From positions 1,550,001 through 1,614,000 of the forward strand of contig MU008163.1 of the NCBI GenBank assembly GCA_010909165.1: a stretch of DNA of 64,000 bases, given 5' to 3'. Under the pieces are notes generated by a model. It was not told the origin of the DNA, did not search any database, and saw only the letters and a list, made by a program, of their open reading frames with translations. Position 1 is the stretch's first letter. The number at the start of each line of letters is the position of its first letter. Below are positions 10,013 through 22,102 of the stretch, one piece after another. The stretch is from Anthoceros angustus (lineage: Eukaryota; Streptophyta; Anthocerotopsida; Anthocerotales; Anthocerotaceae). The position numbers and the translations under genes are program-made.

Positions 10013-13000
10013 CTAATCCGCAACAGAGAAACTGTGCACCAGCCCGTCCATGTCTGCCCACCAGCTCTGGCCTGGCTGCTTCCATGCCCTCATGACTAGT
10101 CTCTCGGCCTGCATATCGTGTGCCTGCTCCCACATCTGGGCACCGGTGTATATGTTCGACATCAGCACATATGCCGAGGTATCTTTCTTGTCCAGTTTCA
10201 TTGCCTCTTCAAAAGCATGCCGTCCAACCTCCAGGTTGCTCCACTTTCGACAAGCACCCAAAAGAGAGTACCAAATTGCAGCATTTGGCAGTATTGGCAT
10301 AGTCCTTACCAAAGCTAGCGCCTCATCTAGCTCGCCTGCACGTCCCAGGAGGTCCACCATGCATGTGTAGTGCTCTACTGTGGGAGTGATGCCGTAAATT
10401 TTGCTCATATCCTCGAAGACCTCCCTTCCCTCGTTCACTAAGCCCACATGGCTACAGACTGCTAGGACACTGAGGAAGGTGATGCTGCCTGGCTGTTTCC
10501 CATCCGTTCTCATTCTCTCGACCAAGTCAAAGACGGCGTCACTGTCTCCTTGACAGGAGTAGCCGGCAATGAGTGCACTCCAGGCGACGTCATCTCTTTC
10601 GGGCAAAGCATCGAACACGTTCTGCGCGTCAAGCATGCTTCCAGACTTTCCATACATGTTTATCAGACTGCCGGCCACGAAGGCATCAGCTTGAAGGCCT
10701 TGTTGCTCGATCTGTGTATGTAGCTGCCTTCCTAGATGCAGCGCTGCTACATTTGCACAAGCCTGGAGGAGGCACACAAATGTCGCTGCGTTGGGTACAT
10801 CAATCGCTTCTTTTTGCATATCCAAGTACACACAAAGGGCTTCCTGGCCCATGCCCTGCTGGGAATACCCTGCTATCATGGCATTCCATGTAACAACGTC
10901 CTTTTGTACAAGTCCGTCGAACAAACTCTGAGCACCTTCCAAACTGCCACACTTCGCATACATGTTGACCAAGCTATTGGCTACAATTAAATCAAGTTGA
11001 TAACCTTGCTCTCTAATTTGGACATGAAGCTGCTTCCCTATCTCCAAAGCTGGAGCTCCCACACTTGCGCATGCCTGCAGGAGGCACACATATGTCACAG
11101 AATTGGGTAAAGCAATGCCTTCTTCTCGCATAACACTGTAGAGACGAAGGGCTTGCTGGCCCATGCCCCGCACAGCATATCCTGCAATTAGAGCAGTCCA
11201 GGTCACTACATCTTTTTCACCAAGTCCTTCAAACAGTCTCTCAGCATCCTGTATGCTCCCACACTTTGCATACATGTTTACCAAACTGTTGGCTACAGAC
11301 ACATCAGCTTCATGCCCTTGTTCTCTAATTTGCATGTGCAGCTGCTTCCCCTTCTCCAAGGCTGCGGTGCCCACACTTGCACATGCCTGAAGAAGGCACA
11401 CAAAGGGCTTCCTGGCCCATGCCCTGCTGGGAATACCCTGCTATCATGGCATTCCATGTAACAACGTCCTTTTGTACAAGTCCGTCGAACAAACTCTGAG
11501 CACCTTCCAAACTGCCACACTTCGCATACATGTTGACCAAGCTATTGGCTACAATTAAATCAAGTTGATAACCTTGCTCTCTAATTTGGACATGAAGCTG
11601 CTTCCCTATCTCCAAAGCTGGAGCTCCCACACTTGCGCATGCCTGCAGGAGGCACACATATGTCACAGAATTGGGTAAAGCAATGCCTTCTTCTTGCATA
11701 GCACTGTAAAGACTAAGGGCTTCCATGCCCCACAGCATATCCTGCAATTAGAGCAGTCCAGGTCACTACATCTTTTTCACCAAGTCCTTCAAACAGTCTC
11801 TCAGCATCCTGTATGCTCCCACACTTTGCATACATGTTTACCAAACTGTTGGCTACAGACACATCAGCTTCATGCCCTTGTTCTCTAATTTGCATGTGCA
11901 GCTGCTTCCCCTTCTCCAAGGCTGCGGTGCCCACACTTGCACATGCCTGAAGAAGGCACACAAAAGTCACCGAATTGGGAGAAATGCCTTCTTCTTGCAT
12001 AGCACTGTAAAGACTAAGGGATTTCTGGCCCATGCCCTGTTGAGCATACCCTGCAATTAGGGCAGTCCAGGTGACCACATTTTTTGAACCAAGCTCATCA
12101 AAAAATCTGTGAGCGTCCTCCAGGCTGCCGCATTTTGCATACATGTTCACCAAACTGGTGGCTACAAACACATCATCTTGAAGTCCGTTTTCTCTAATCT
12201 GAGCATGAAGCTGAGTCCCCTTCTCCAGGGCTGACGTGCCCACACGTGCACATGCCTGCAGGAGGCACATATATGTTACAGAGTCGGGTCGAGTCATTCC
12301 TTCTTCTTGCATGGCACTGTAAACACAAAGGGCTTCCTGGCACATGCCCTGCTGGGAGTACCCAGCTATCATGGCATTCCAGGTGACCACATTCTTCTCT
12401 TGACCAAGTCCATCAAACACTCTCTTGGCGTTTTCCAAGCTACCACATTTTGCGTACATGTTCACTAAACTGCTGGCTATAAACAAATCAGCTTCTTGTC
12501 CTCGTTCTCTAATTTGCGCATGAAGCTGCTTCCCCTTCTCCAGAGCTGAGGGGCCCAGACTTGCACATACCTGCAAGAGGCACACAAATGTCACAGGGTC
12601 AGGTGCAGCAATGCCTTCATCTAGCATAGCACTGTAAAGACTAAGGGCTTCCTTCCCTGTGCCCTGCTGAGAATACCCTTCGATCATGGCATTCCACATC
12701 ACCGCATCCTTTTTACCAAGTCCATCAAAAACTCTCTGCGCATCCTCCAAGCTGCCACACTTTGCATACATGTATACCAAACTATTGGCTAGAAAAATAT
12801 CAGCTTGGTGTCCCCGATCTCGGATTTGTGCATGGAGCAGCTTCCCTTTCTGCAACGCTGGGGTTCCCACAATTGCACATGCCTGCAGGAGGCATGCAAA
12901 TGTCAAAGAATTGGGTACAGCAATATCTTCTTCCTCCATAGCACTATACAAATGGAGAGCTTCAAGGCCCATGCCTTGCTGGCAATATCCTGCAATTAGA

Positions 13001-14475
13001 GCAGTCCATGTTACCACATCTTTCTGACCGAGTCCGTCAAACACTTGCTGAGCGTCCGCCAGGCTGCCACACTTGGCATACATGTTTACCAAGCTGCTGG
13101 CTACAAATACATCACCTTGGAGTCCTCGTATTCTGATCTGCCTATGGAGCTCCTTTCCCGTCTCCAAAGCTGGGGCGGCCACACTTGCACATGCCTGTAG
13201 CAGAGATACAAACGTCACTGAATTGGGCTCAGCAGTGCCTGCTTCTAGCATAGCCCAGTAGACCAAAAGAGCTTCCTGCCCCATGCCCTGCTGGGCATAT
13301 CCTGCTATCATGGCATTCCACGTCACCACGTCCTTTTCACCAAGTCTGTCAAACACTCTGCGAGCGTCTTCCACACTGCCACACTTTGCATACATGTTTA
13401 CCAAACTGTTGGCCACAAATACATCAGCTTCACGTCCTCGTTCTCGAATTTCTGCATGAAGCTGCTTTCCCTTTTCCAAAGCTGGGCTGCCCAAGTTTGC
13501 ACATGCCTGCAGAAGGCACACAAATGTCACAAGATCGGGGGCAGCCAAGCCCTCGTCTAGCATAGCACTGTACAGACAGAGGGCCTCCTGGCCCATGCCC
13601 TGCTGGGAATACCCTGCTATCATCGCATTCCATGTCACCACATCTTTCCTACTGAGTCCGTCAAACACTCTTCGAGCATCTTGCAAGCTCCCACACTTTG
13701 CATACATGTCCACCAAGCTATTACAGACAAACAAATCCATCTCAACCCCACTGGCCAACATGTCAGCATGCACCTGCTGCCCACTTTCCAAGTCTGATCC
13801 CCTTGCACAAGCCTGGAGGGCAGCCACAAACAGATGGCCATCCGGCTTCACGCTCGACCTCCGCATCCCTTGATACAGTGCTATGGCCTGCTTCACTTGA
13901 CCATGCTTAACATGTGCGGATATTATGGAAGACCACATGAAGGCGTCTGGGTTGGCAACCTCGTTGAACACATTCATCGCGTCCTGCAACATGCCATGAG
14001 CAGCATACATCCGCAGGATGTGGTTGCACAGGAAAGTATCCGATTCACACCCCATTCTCACCATCAAAGCATGAACTCGGCGACCCAATACAAGATCCTT
14101 CTTCACCACGCATTTCTTCAACACAGCATAGACCAGAGATTTGAGAATACAACAGTCTGTCTGCACCAGCACTCCCAGTGCCTCAACAGCCTCACGGACA
14201 CGGCCCTGACGACATAGCTTGCTCACGGTTTGAGCCAATACCCCCCTTTCGTATCCTGCAGGCCTGCGATCTGGCAAACTCCAGTCAAATTTCCGGCCCG
14301 TCTCAACATCCAGAGCAATTGAGCTGCACCTTGCCTCCTGGTTGCTTGCTATTCGTGGGTCCCTTCCCGGACCTCTTGTCGCTAACCGAACATTTTGTTC
14401 AGTCCACGAAAACCGTGCCCTCCAAGGGTCCTGTTGGGCTTTGAGTGACTCCATTGCACCGCTCCACACAGCCAT
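10013..14475 (-). pseudogene. Long PLS-class PPR-E gene broken by an internal duplication
   Basis: The ATG at 14475 opens a 920-codon frame that ends at 11713. A second frame covers 11747-11325, and a third, 11401-10013, carries the last P-L-S triplets and E1/E2 (WWADMDGLVHSFSVAD, stop). The breaks coincide with a 567-bp tandem duplication: about 10838-11404 is repeated at about 11405-11971, joined at CACACAAA. The repeat copy also has a small deletion near 11725-11735, at a GGCTTGCTGGCC-like site. Removing one duplicate would give a continuous protein of roughly 1300 residues with the same layout as the intact 1287-aa neighbour. The N-terminus (first 75 residues) has no recognisable domain. 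It is annotated as broken, but an assembly error is a real alternative because the duplicates are nearly identical. Confidence 0.82.
10838..11971. repeat. 567-bp tandem duplication in the third PPR gene
   Basis: The two units start with the same AAGGGCTTCCTGGCCCATG text at 10836 and 11403 and run in parallel to about 11404 and 11971. The joint falls in a CACACAAA(G) stretch found at both ends of the unit. Its length is a multiple of three, but the joint itself shifts the frame. Confidence 0.85.
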
Positions 14476-15592
14476 GGCTCATGACAGCCCGCACTGAACC
14501 TACAACCTACAACGGAGAAACGTTGCAGAGGCATCTGCCCACCACTCCCCACTGCCTGGAACGGGATGAGCTACATCGGACAGAAACCTCCCGGGGGACC
14601 AGAGGTCGACCCACCCGCAGATCATTCATGAGCATCCAGCATCCAACACCTGAACATGTGGGAATGCAGTCCACGGATGACCCCAGACTCCGCAGTTGCA
14701 ATGCCCACACTGTGATCCCGGTTGAAAAATGAACACGCGTGGAATACTTGGGTCGCACTCCCAGCCAAGCTAACAGCTCCATCTCTGTCTCCCATATGCA
14801 TAGAGTGCATACATACATACATCCATACATGTCAAACTGCCTTTGTACGGAACATCATGGTTGTAGCCAGGGCTGGGCTCCTGCTGCATTGCCAGTCTCA
14901 TCCGCTGGTCCTCATAGCAAGCCATGGCTATGTGGAGCCCTGAAATTGAGTCAGGGCAACAGGAGGACCCGTCGTGGGCCATAACCATAGGGGTTGGAGG
15001 ACGAGCTCCTCCATACGTGACTTCAAGGATGTTCACGCTGGAAATTGACGTAGAGCTTATCCGATTACGGTGATATTTTATTCTACTTTACTTCAGAAGA
15101 AGGTGGTCTCACGTAGAATGAGTGTATGAGCAGGCGAGCAGGCGAGCAGGCTGCTATCAAGGCTCTTGGAGACTTTGCATCTTCACCCAGAAACTCTGAA
15201 TAGCATAAACCACATTCTAATTTAGACCCCTAAAATCCTATCTGTTGTGCATGATCTTCCTTTGCGCTTGTGGTGATCTTCCTTTGTGCTTGTGGTGATC
15301 TTCCTTTGCGGTTGTTGTTCTGAGGCTCTTTGTGCTGTTGTTTTGGGTCTCATGTTGTCCTCTCTTGTGATGTTCTGCTTTGTGCTGTTGCGTGATGTTC
15401 TCCGTTGCGCTGTTGTTCCGAGTCCTCTATTCGATCTCTAGTAACATTCTCCGTTGTGCTGTTGTTCCGAGTCTCACGTTCTCCTCTCTGGTCAGGTTCG
15501 CCTCTGTGCTGTTGTCCCGAGTTTCTGGCGGTTTTTTAGCTGCTGTAATACGAAATTGACGGGGCTGTCGCGAGGTCTCTGTTCCGACAGAG
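14476..15592. other. divergent intergenic region with promoter-proximal repeats
   Basis: This lies between the start of the minus-strand PPR gene and the start of the helicase gene, so it should hold two promoters. Visible structure: a CATA/CATC microsatellite at about 14808-14832; GCAGGCGA repeats at 15128-15152; and at 15250-15510 a T-rich imperfect tandem array built on GTGATCTTCCTTTG and on TTCTCCGTTGTGCTGTTGTTCCGAGTC-like units of about 27 bp. No coding sequence is convincing. Confidence 0.6.
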
Positions 15593-18500
15593 ATGGCGGC
15601 CCGGGTTGCTACGTCTCATGCAGGACTGGAGATTCCTGTCGACGTACTGTGCGACTGGCTTGATGCGAAACTCGAGCAGGCCGGAGCTAGAAACATCGAA
15701 GATCTGAGCTTAGAAAATGGTCCTGACGTCCAAATTCTGGTGACTCTGCTGGAGACGAGAGAGTTGCCGGGTTGTGCAATCCAGAAGACGGTGGAGCTAT
15801 TGACGAAGGAGGAGATTCGAACCTCCATCGAGTACGACAAGACAGACAAGCTGTATGCGCGTCTGCTGGGGTCGCCATTTATGCTGCAGCTGCAGTCCCA
15901 CATCTGGAGCCTGCGTGACCCGGAGCTGCGAGAATTGCGTAACTATGTCCAGCTGATGCAGGTGATTGGAGATCGCACATCGGACGGGTGGAAGGAAATT
16001 CCCCTTGATGCTGTAAGGCGAAAATTTGCTGAGATGGAGATGAAGACTGAGGAGGATGCAATTGCCCTACGCACGGATCCAGATTATCAGGCTTTGCTGT
16101 CGGATGTGAAGTGCTTGCTCCAGCTGAGACACGAAGCAAGCTTAAGAGCTGCCGCAATGGCCGATGACTGTCCTAAGGTACGAGAGCGCATTCGTGAAGC
16201 CATCCATCTTAGTAAGTTGCTGGCCTTACCATGGTGACGTGTTTGATCAACGATCCCTCTGGACAGGTAGAAGAATATTACAGTCTGCCTATCCTGGCTT
16301 CCAAGGCTGACATGGCAGTTTCTAAAACTGCGCTCACCTGGCTTCCCATCAATCTAGTCGGCACACGGTGCCCATCCGTCTACCACTGCTTGCACACAAA
16401 CTTCCAGCTTCTGCGAGAGGACTACATCGAGCCCTTGAGACGGAGCATAAAACTTTACCAAAACCGCCACAACAAACGTTACATCTGGGATGAGCAGGGC
16501 ATATATGATCATGTTTGGTTTAATCCTGGCTTTGGTTTCGGCAGAGAGTCCATACAGCATCAGGTGCTACAGACAATGCCATCACGCTTGCTTCATCTTT
16601 CGTTCCCCACCGATTGCTTACAAGATATTTACCCAAAACTTTTCTTTTGTCAGGTGAAGTTCAAACATGCTGGTGACGAACGGGGTAGGCGGGATACCGC
16701 CAGTCGTTTCAGGTTCGGTTCTCTGCTGTGTTTCTCGAAGGATGACTTTCTCACTTGTTTCTGGGCTGTGGTGGTCGAATTTCGCTTCGTTGGAAAGCAA
16801 TATGATCAAGGACTTCTTACCATCCGTATCCTACCAAGCCCAGGAAAACCAGAGAGGTTGCCATCATGCTTCCCATGGTTTTTGCCAACGGAGAGTTTTG
16901 CCATGGTGGCGTCGCCTGCCTATTTTGAAGCATACTCCTGTGTCTTGAAGGCCCTGCAGAGCAAGGACATGTTGGGCGAATTAGTCTTCGCGAATCATTT
17001 GATTGCATTAGAGCCTGAGGTTGGTGCACCTTATTATCTTACGACAAGGCCTCAGAATGGGGTGTACAATTTGAGCAAGGTCTTTCCTGAGATGGCAAGG
17101 GAAAGCGGCAGAGAGTCAATCGATGTTCTCAAAACTTGGCCAGATTGGGAGTATGGTTCTCTGAGTGAGAGCCAGATAGAGGCTCTGAAGCATGGGCTCA
17201 CCAAGGAGGTTGCCCTCATTCAAGGACCTCCTGGAACAGGAAAGACGTACGTGGGGTTGCTGTTAGTCAGGATTTTGCTGGCCAATGTGAAGCAGCGAAA
17301 CAATGCGAACACCAGGGTAGAGCCAAGCAAAGATTTGCCTGGCTTAGAAAATGATGTGTCTGGGCCGATACTGGTGGTTTGTGACAGAGACCATACCCTG
17401 GATCAGTTCTTGCTAAAGATTTACGAGCATGAGGAAAACGTCATTCGCTTAGGAAAGGGGAGCAAGGAGGAAAAACTCCGGGCAATTAGTCTGCCGAATC
17501 TTCTGAAGGCACATGAACGGGGCAAATTTAAAACTGACCTGTATCAAGCACTCAGGAAGGCTAATGATGAAGTTGAGAAACGAATGCGCGAGATCAAACA
17601 CGAGTATGTCCCCCTTCTCAGCTTGGTAAGGATTCAGCACTTAACATTGTTCTGTTTGCCTTCATGGATGCCGGTGGTTCTCTTATGCGTTCACCTCCTA
17701 CTGCAGAACCGCGTCAACAGACGCTCTTTACAACTAGTCTTAACTCCCGAGCAGATAAATTCGTTGTTCCTACGGAGGGACGACACGTCTGATAGGAATC
17801 AGGTCCCTCGTGACGCCGAAATAGTCCAGATCTGGCTTTCTGGGGAAAATCAAAGGGCAGCCAACCTCCTTTACAATGATGTTGATTATGATGAAGACGT
17901 CCTTCACAAGAACAATCCATCAGATGTGATTCCAGTGGCTTCCAACGTCGATGACGAAGGAGAGGAGGCGGCAGCGGAGACAGGTTAGTTTGAGGACTGG
18001 TTTGTTCAGCAGTACAGGCCTACTTTTTCTTGCAGTTTCTTGTTGGGTGGTTGTATGAGTGCTGTCATCTTGCAGCATAGACTCCACGCTATCACAGGAA
18101 TTAGCAGAAATGTAGAGGAATTGCAATTGCTAGGTACTAACACCAGCGAGAGGAGGCAGGAAGGGGAAGTACAAAAGGGAAGACCAAAAAGCGGCAAAGG
18201 CAAAAACACGGTAACCCCGGAGAACGTAACCAAATGAACGTCTGGGGAATGACTAAGACTCAGAGGGTGAAGTTGCACAAGAGGTGGCTTAAGGCCATCA
18301 AGGGCGAAGCTGAGCAGCGTATCAGAAGACTCTCTAAAGGGTACGAAGAGGCCTGCAAAGCCAGATCGCACGCGGAGAGTATGATACAGCTAAGCTTGCT
18401 GAGGCAAGCGAAGATTCTGGGGATGACCACCGTGGAAGGTGCCCGTGTCCGTGATACTCTGGTGGCCCTGAAGCCAGAAATTGTTATAGTGGAAGAAGCA

Positions 18501-21426
18501 GGTGCGGTTCTGGAAAGCCATGTTCTGGCATGCTTGGGTCCGTCCACAAAGCACCTTATTCTCATCGGGGATCATCACCAGCTTCGACCTTCTGTATCAG
18601 TTCAGAGGTTGGCACAGAGGAACAAACTGGATGTCTCTCTCTTTGAGAGGCTGATTGCCGGTGGAGTGGAGTACAGATCTCTGGATATTCAAAGAAGAAT
18701 GAGACCAACCATATCAAACCTGTTGTCGGGCATCTATCCCAATCTCAAAAATGATCCTGCAGTGAGCCTGTTCCCAGATGTTCAAGGTATGAAACACAAT
18801 GTCTACTTTTTGGACACCGAGGAGAAGGAGAGCTCGAGTATGGAGCTCTCTGAGGTGAACAGTGGAGAGGCAAGAGTGATCGTGGAACTTTGCATCTATC
18901 TGTTAAATCAGGCCTGCTATTCGGCTAAGGACATCACAATCCTGTGCATGTTCTTGGACCAGGTAAACGTTGCAAAGACTGAGTTAGAAAGAGCTTCACC
19001 CCATAAGGTCTTTCGGGTCACGTAAATGGAGGGTTCTTTATACCGTCGCTGATGTGCAGGTTGAAGAAATCAGGCGTCTCCTGACTTTTCGCATAGAAGC
19101 TAGATACAAAGCAAAACACGCAGTTGCAAGCGCTGAAGATTTCCCAAGAGTCGCCAGCGTGGATGACTTTCAGGGGGAGGAGAGCAATATAGTTCTCCTT
19201 TCATTGGTGAGGGGTACCCACCTGGAGATCAGCGACAACCCTGAGAAAATAGGTTTCCTCAGCGTACCCAACAGAGCGTGTTTTGCTCTTTCCAGAGCAA
19301 AATATGGATTGTACATCTTCGGAGATGCAGAGCTTCTCGCTGAGAGAAGTGAACTTTGGAAGACAGTGGCCAGGACCCTCAGTCGGTCCCACATGCTTGG
19401 GCCTCATCTCAGCTTGTGTTGTCAAAATCACCCCCAGGAGGAGACCAAAGTGGCAAGTGCAAGTGATTTCACACAGGTTGCGGATGGCGGTTGTAGTCGG
19501 CCATGCGAGTTCCAATTTCCCTGCGGCCATTCTTGTCCTCGACTTTGCCACCCCAGCAACCATGAGCAGACGTTCTGCCCTAAGATCTGCTCTAAGCATC
19601 ATGACACCTGTGGGCACGCTTGTTCAGAACCATGCCATGGAGAGTCCGATTGCCCGCCCTGCACGGTGCCCATGACAAGACAGATAACTGGCTGTGGTCA
19701 TGAACAAGTCGTGCCATGCTTCTGGCCACCAGTGGACCAACTTCAGTGCCAGGAGAGATGCCCCAAGATGCTAGACTGTGGCCATGTTTGCACCAACAAG
19801 TGTGGTATGCCCTGTGTCGAAGAATGCCTCAGTTCAGTGGAAAGATTTCTACCATGCGGCCACAGCCAAGAGGTTCCTTGTAGCCAGGACACAGCAAGCA
19901 TTGTTTGCAGGACTCCTTGCACAAAGATTTTGGGAAGATGCGGCCACGAATGTTCTGGTACTCTTCGATCACTTACTTTGTCATCTCCTTCTCTGCTGCT
20001 GTGAGTCTCATGCATTCAGCTGTTCCACTGTTCCTGCTACAGGTACCTGTGGGAGCTGCAAGGGTTCGCACCACCCCCCTTGCCCCAAACCATGCAGAAC
20101 CGTGCTCCCATGCGGACACCCCTGCCAAGCAGCCTGCCGGGTTGTCTGCCCTCCCTGCCAGCGGCCCTGTCAAAAGAGATGTGTGCACGGTGCTTGCAAA
20201 CTAAGATGTGGAGAACGATGCGTCCCTTGCATGGAGAAGTGTGCCTGGCAATGCAGCCATCACCAGTGTGACCTGCTTTGCCACGAGCCATGCAAGAGAC
20301 CCCGGTGCAACCAGCGCTGCGACAAAAAGCTGCTAGGGTGTTCTCATCGCTGCAGCGGGCTGTGCGGAGAGGTGTGTCCCATCAAGTGCAAGACCTGCGA
20401 TAAAAATTCGGTGGACTTCATCTCCAAGAAGCCTCTGAAAGACCTGAAGAGCACAGACAGGCTCATGCAGCTCCATGACTGCCGCCATGTCTTCGAAGTA
20501 ACAGGCCTGGACAGGTGGATGGAGCAGGAACAGGAAGACGGAGAGGAAGCCACCACTTCTGAGGCACAAACAACAATTTCCTCAGCAACATCAGTCAAGC
20601 TGAAACAGTGGTGAGCGTCCAACTCCTTGCCTTCGTGCATTTTCTTCCTGACATACCTACAGGATGGATTCAGACACTGAACTGCCCTCCCTTGCGCAGT
20701 CCTGAATGCAAGACTTCCATCCGAAGGTCCAACAGGTACGCCAACATCGTGAAGACGGCGCTGAGCAAGACTGAGGCACTGAAAACGAGAATCCGCAGCA
20801 GCCAGCTCTGCAGTTTTGGCGACCAAGCTCTGGACAGTGGTCATCCCTTGGCAGCCATTGAGTTCTACCAGCAGGCACTCCAGCAGGAGCCTGGCCTGGC
20901 AGAGGCGAATTACGGCATAGGATGTGCCTATTCAACTACCAAATCCTCGCACGCCAGAGCATCATTCCACTTGCTGTACGTGATCTCGAGGAGCCGATTC
21001 AAGGATCTCCCAGTCATCTCCGCCGCATCAACAGCAGTCCCCGGCATTATCGAGTCACCGGAACACACCCTCTACTCCAACCCAGTGCCCTCCTGCATGG
21101 CATCAACATCCTCAAGCCAGGATGTCCAGTCCGGTAAGCATCCGATTGTACCCAAATGCCCACCTTGAAATGAATCCTTGCTTCCTAACCTTGTTGCCTC
21201 GTAACATGCTCCAGATGCAGTCGGGGTTAGTTTGGCGATCAAGGCAATGCTGCAGCTAGCATCTCTGTTTTTGGAGATCAAACAATTCCAGATTGCAGAG
21301 AAGCTGAGTGATGCAATCTTGAATCACGATCCACAAAATGCGGATGCGAAGCAGCTGAACTTCATCGCCTGCAACTACAAGGAAATTCACCTAGCCTTCA
21401 TCAGGCGAAGGTTGGCGCAACTGTGA
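15593..21426 (+). CDS. NFX1-type zinc-finger-containing SF1 helicase (ZNFX1-like)
   Basis: A multi-exon gene for an RNA-helicase-like protein related to animal ZNFX1. Exon 1 starts at ATG 15593 and encodes a helical N-terminus. Introns that fit frame and GT/AG are 16212-16270, 16564-16653, 17626-17706, 18211-18263, 18963-19059 and 19958-20042; others are uncertain near 17984-18100, 20611-20662 and 21134-21214. Helicase motifs in order: Walker A IQGPPGTGKT (about 17220), Walker B IVIVEEAGA (about 18481), GDHHQLRP, RRMRP, VDDFQGEE, and FALSRAK (about 19290). NF-X1-type Cys/His repeats follow (CGHSCPRLCHP, CGHACSEPCHG, CGHPCQAAC, CGEVCP; 19500-20400), then a C-terminal TPR-like segment. This combination marks the UPF1-like SF1 group; animal ZNFX1 acts in small-RNA inheritance and antiviral sensing. 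The role here is inferred only. The splice joint near 20608 does not keep frame with the obvious GT/AG pair, so the TPR-like tail may be misjoined. Confidence 0.85.
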
Positions 21427-22102
21427 TGGCACACCAAATTGGACATATCAGGTTCTGATGTTGCAGCGGCCACATCTCTGCCGGCATCTCCGAGCTGTTG
21501 TGACTGTCCAGATGGCCTGTCTCCAATGCTTTGATCAACTGCTCTACATGACTGGGTGATTTTAACGCAACGGAACCAGGTCATCGCCCACAATAAAAGG
21601 CTAGAAGAAGTGGACTCTTGTTTTGCATCAAATTCTTGCCTTTTCTTTTTTTTCCTAGAAATACCGTTACAGCTCGGGGAGATGGCATACCAGGTAGATG
21701 CAGAGGACTTTTCAGCCAGCCTCCGTGCTTTCGGGGCTTTTTCACGAGGGAAGCGCGAATGTTGTGTCCTTTTGGGAGTGGCTATCTTTGTCGGACGTCA
21801 GTGCACCAACGCAAGGCGGGCACGGCAACGTCTCTGCCGATCAGTCGTGAAACTGGCACGTCTCCCAACGTCTATATACCGCAATTCGCGAGCCGCCTGT
21901 CGCCCGGACGTCCTTGTTTCTTCCCGCCAGACTCCAGTCGTGAACAACCGACTGGTTCGTCCGGCTTCTGCGAAGCTGCGCAATCCTACGGCGGTGCTGC
22001 ATCGGGTTACGGGACTCGCGTCTGGCGCCAGGCACGCGTCCTGTGCTCGGTTATTTCAAGCGTCTGAGCACAGTTGGCAAGCATTGTGTGACTTGCATCG
22101 TC
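21427..22102. other. intergenic region, promoter and 5' leader of the thaumatin-like gene
   Basis: No coding sequence is supported. An AATAAAA polyadenylation-like signal at 21592-21598, about 170 bp past the helicase stop, may end that transcript. The rest is probably promoter and leader for the next gene. Open frames here overlap each other on both strands and look like chance. Confidence 0.4.

Noticed and set aside
19201-19617. Minus-strand 138-codon frame in the helicase gene
   Set aside because: It lies opposite clearly coding helicase and zinc-finger sequence and has no supporting motif.
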